Assembly (NCBI GenBank): GCA_003640385.1
Contig: RCAB01000008.1
Span: forward strand, 248,001-312,000
Source of the DNA: Setaria digitata
Lineage: Eukaryota > Nematoda > Chromadorea > Rhabditida > Setariidae
Direction of reading: 5' to 3'
Length of the DNA: 64,000 bases
The notes under the pieces are model-generated. The model ran no database searches. It had not been told where the DNA came from and was given only the letters and a program-made list of their open reading frames with translations. Positions 62,857 to 64,000 of the stretch are shown here, piece by piece; position 1 is the first letter of the stretch; the number at the start of each line of letters is the position of its first letter. The position numbers were made by a program, and so were the translations under genes.

Positions 62857-64000
62857 AACGAAAAAAAAAAAGTTAAAAAGGCATAAAAGCAAGCAATATT
62901 TCAAATACAGAGCAATTTAAAGTTTAAAGTTTTGTAAAAACCAGTAGTACCAGTCATAAAATATCGACTAACAGATAATGCCTGACGAATGGATACTGCC
63001 TTTATCCAGGTTTGTAAAAATTTTGAAATATCTGGGAAATATTTCTTGACTTTTTATAAAGCGTTAAAATCTTGCACCATGTATAGTTAAGAAGTCCAGA
63101 AAATATAGAACTACAAACATCAGTTAAGCTCCAAGAAATACTAATGAACAGAATGGTCTACCTTACATTCTGAAACAAATATTACCAAAAGAATAAAGGC
63201 TAACTGTAATAATTTTCATCACCACTGATATGATATTTTTCCTTGTATCTGGACATATTGTGAATGGAATATAGCGAAGGATATATGAATCTAGTAGATA
63301 CTCCATCACCGCTGGAAACAGTACTGCTGTTAGCTAAGCATTAAGATTAAAAAAAGTACAAAAATAGATAACCAAACAAAACTTCTTCGATGAATAATTC
63401 TCTGTATACAAGTCAGTGAATAAGTAGCGAATCTAGGATATTGTTGCACCCACTCCTTGAACTTTCTGTCCGCAATTATTTCTAGTTGTAATGAAGTTTT
63501 AATGTCATGATAATAACTAAGGATCTAAATCAGCTGAAGAATTTTTCAAAATCTGCACTGGTGACTTTTCGACTGCAACTCTGATGTTCAACTCCGAACC
63601 GCATATGAATTGAAATATTCATTTCGTCTTGGTTTTTATACATATATGATCACAGATTACAGTTCTTATTTTTCTTACAGATTAATTATCTGTTCTATTT
63701 ATGCAATTTCATTACACTACTGCTGCACAAGATATCCTAACTCCCTTTCTTCTAGTATTTTCCACCTCACTTTTTCATTCCAGAATTCGAAATTGGACTA
63801 GAACAGAAACAAACTAACTTAGTATTTTTTAAGCATTTCTAATATAATAGCAACACTTTAAAGAGACGAAAATTCATGTACCTGGTACCTCTACTTTAAG
63901 TGGAAAAATAAGTGAGACATCACATCTAAAGGGGGACTAGTGCAATCTCTGTTCACCTCCTAAATTCTCGAACAACCAGCTCTATAATGCAGTAAGAATC
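62857..64000. other. Upstream region of the membrane-protein gene
   Basis: A minus-strand frame near 63320-63200 (YLLDSYILRYIPFTICPD) could be an N-terminal exon of the membrane protein, but the splice context is weak. The 63610-63801 (+) frame is hydrophobic with no recognised family. Nothing else was seen. Confidence 0.35.

Overview
The window looks like AT-rich nuclear DNA from a nematode, probably a parasitic or spirurid/filarial-type genome rather than Caenorhabditis. This is inferred from short exons separated by introns of 100 bp to 2 kb, T-rich acceptors of the TTTTCAG type, many long A/T runs, and the gene set. Two N bases (about 13306 and 26291) and long homopolymers suggest draft-quality sequence. 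No CRISPR arrays, bacterial operons, rRNA, tRNA or intact transposons were seen. All identities come from reading translated exons and comparing them by memory with known families. No database search was run.

Layout. 1-4.1 kb: mostly empty, with one orphan exon-like minus ORF. 4.1-6.2 kb (+): an unrecognised gene encoding a single membrane segment followed by beta-rich sequence. 7.4-11.4 kb (-): a large, helix-rich, unrecognised protein. 12.2-12.5 kb (-): a tiny two-exon ORF starting 20 nt after the stop of the gene upstream. 12.5-19.2 kb (-): an RRM plus RS-domain nuclear protein. 21.5-24.5 kb (-): Elongin A, reconstructed as nine phase-consistent exons (453 aa). 24.5-31.8 kb: a gene-poor stretch holding a GC-rich repeated patch, short direct repeats and a strongly structured, T-run-terminated candidate RNA. 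31.8-37.1 kb (+): a class A GPCR, reconstructed as eight phase-consistent exons (375 aa), with a decayed coding-like island in its third intron. 38.1-41.4 kb (+): a BTB-type protein. 43.1-49.9 kb (+): a divergent Notch (LIN-12/GLP-1) receptor locus with a stop codon, a frameshift and a damaged splice site in its extracellular part but recognisable LNR, transmembrane and ankyrin exons. 52.7-59.1 kb (-): two kinetochore genes in tandem, MIS12 downstream of Zwilch. 59.8-62.9 kb (-): a multi-pass membrane protein of unknown function.

Themes. Elongin A (transcription elongation and Cullin-based ubiquitination) sits upstream of the RRM/RS protein on the same strand. Zwilch (RZZ checkpoint complex) and MIS12 (outer kinetochore MIS12 complex) act in the same structure, and their same-strand adjacency raises the possibility of a nematode polycistronic unit. 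The Notch and GPCR loci are signalling genes on the opposite strand. The strongest items to recheck are the Notch lesions, the Zwilch-MIS12 pair, and the structured RNA candidate at 27.6 kb.
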